NCBI RefSeq assembly: GCF_011492965.1
Contig: NZ_CP045121.1
Span: forward strand, 3,596,001 to 3,660,000
Length of the DNA stretch: 64,000 nucleotides
DNA from: Rubrobacter marinus
GTDB taxonomy: Bacteria; Actinomycetota; Rubrobacteria; Rubrobacterales; Rubrobacteraceae
Direction of reading: 5' to 3'
How positions within the stretch are numbered: position 1 is the stretch's first letter; each line of letters begins with the position of its first letter. Position numbers and translations under genes: made by a program. Below are positions 63,228 through 64,000 of this stretch, in pieces. The notes under the pieces were generated by a model. That model was not told the origin of the DNA. It saw only the letters and a program-made list of their open reading frames with translations, and searched no databases.

Positions 63228-63433
63228 GCCCGCACACCCGCGCCGGGACCGCCCCGAACGACCGGCGCGGTCCCGGCGCCCCTCCTCTACGCCCCCTCCG
63301 CACGGGGCACTCTGCCTCGACACTCCCTCAAGGGTTGGCCGCGGCATAGCAGCCCTGTTAAAGTTGGATATCTAGTCGTCCGGCAAGGTTGCATGGGACG
63401 AAACTTGTGTGGGTGCGTAGGAGGGGGAAGGGC

Positions 63434-64000
63434 GTGACGGCTTCGTCGAGGCGGCTATGCGTGGCACTGGGGTTCCCTCTGCGCATTCTTGTTTCTGTTG
63501 CAGGCATCCACCGGGGCGCTCGGTCAGGGCCCGGAGGACGCCGCGGACGCCGGAGCGGCGCCCCGTCTGATCGTCACCTACGAGGAAGGGTCTGCCGAGG
63601 GGCCGGGGACGGCGCCGTCGGGCCACGAAGGTCGAGGCCGAGGGTGAGATCCCGCCGTCGGCGCCGAGGTCGTCTCGGTGCCGGGGCGGCCGGCGGGGGC
63701 AGCTCCCCGAGGACGTGCGGCGCGCCAAGGAGAAGATCGAGGAGGAGCCCGGGGTCGCGGCGGTCGAGTACGACCACGCGCGCGAGGCGTCCTACACGCC
63801 CGCGGACCCGGGGTTCCCGGAGCAGTGGGGCCTCAAGAAGACCGGTTTCCGCTCGGCCTGGGACGCGGCACGCGGCGAGGGCGTCAGGATCGCCGTGGTC
63901 GACTCCGGCGTCGCCGCGGGACACCCGGACCTCGCGGGCAAGGTCGTCGCCCAGAGGGACTTCGTCAACGGGGACGGTACCGCCGACGACGACTTCGGGC
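63434..64000 (+). CDS. subtilase (S8) protease, 3' partial, frameshifted propeptide
   Basis: The likely GTG start follows GGAGGGGGAAG and opens a signal-like TASSRRLCVALGFPLRILVS. The propeptide runs in another frame (APRLIVTYEEGSAEGPG) and returns to a third (LPEDVRRAKEKIEEEPGVAA and VEYD), so single-base indels are present near 63510 and 63640. The catalytic domain begins PADPGFPEQWGLKKTGFRSA and VRIAVVDSGVAAGHPDLAGK, with the catalytic Asp in VVDSGV. The His and Ser lie beyond the right edge. Secreted protease. Confidence 0.8.
   Translation, partial: MTASSRRLCVALGFPLRILVSVAGIHRGARSGPGGRRGRRSGAPSDRHLRGRVCRGAGDGAVGPRRSRPRVRSRRRRRGRLGAGAAGGGSSPRTCGAPRRRSRRSPGSRRSSTTTRARRPTRPRTRGSRSSGASRRPVSARPGTRHAARASGSPWSTPASPRDTRTSRARSSPRGTSSTGTVPPTTTSG

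Overview
The window is high-GC actinobacterial chromosome. Its gene content suggests a Rubrobacter-like organism: a split acyl-CoA carboxylase with an epsilon subunit, branched-chain oxo-acid metabolism, class I fructose-bisphosphate aldolase, and many GTG/TTG starts. The genus is an inference from gene content, not a measured placement.

Layout. 1-16.5 kb is an accessory, visibly damaged region. It holds a PucR-type regulator cut by the left edge, a TetR-controlled set of membrane proteins and a quinone oxidoreductase (2.0-5.6 kb), a frameshifted alpha/beta hydrolase, transposase remnants, three oxidoreductases facing a second TetR gene (7.1-10.5 kb), a broken LysR regulator, a broken MFS exporter, a methyltransferase and an XRE-cupin regulator. 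16.5-22.1 kb is a leftward signalling block: a 1487-residue multi-PAS hybrid kinase and two small receiver-type proteins. 22.3-25.8 kb is a decayed STAND-type NTPase with a long helical-repeat tail. It lies just beyond the 3' end of tRNA-Ile(GAT), as an integrated defence-type island would. 26.3-47.2 kb is core metabolism: a bifunctional-nuclease-domain protein, the acyl-CoA carboxylase operon, leucine dehydrogenase, panB/panC, a branched-chain-type 2-oxoacid dehydrogenase (E1 alpha, E1 beta, E2), MeaB, and 2-oxoglutarate dehydrogenase E2/E1. 47.3-53.5 kb reads rightward: a PLP sulfur-amino-acid lyase, a cysteine-dioxygenase-like cupin, an NfeD/ClpP-type protease, an acetamidase/formamidase family protein, a 3-hydroxyisobutyrate-type dehydrogenase and a geranylgeranyl-reductase-like flavoprotein. 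53.5-54.95 kb is a less GC-rich insert with a Tse2-like toxin gene and two small partners. The remainder holds a YyaL-type thioredoxin-fold protein, a degenerate receiver, a Tat-exported multicopper oxidase, the aldolase, a deazaflavin-type nitroreductase, an M15-like peptidase, a glutaredoxin-like protein and the start of a subtilase.

How the genes fit together. Leucine dehydrogenase produces 2-oxo acids such as 2-oxoisovalerate. PanB uses 2-oxoisovalerate for pantothenate, and the E1/E2 complex oxidises it. The acyl-CoA carboxylase, MeaB and the 3-hydroxyisobutyrate-type dehydrogenase fit the propionyl/methylmalonyl branch of valine and isoleucine breakdown.

Caution. At least ten genes, several normally indispensable (panC, accD, the E2 gene), carry one-base deletions, mostly in G or C runs. 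This looks more like consensus error than true gene loss, so those genes are annotated as one gene across the shift. Damage in the 1-16 kb region that includes nonsense codons is called pseudogene.
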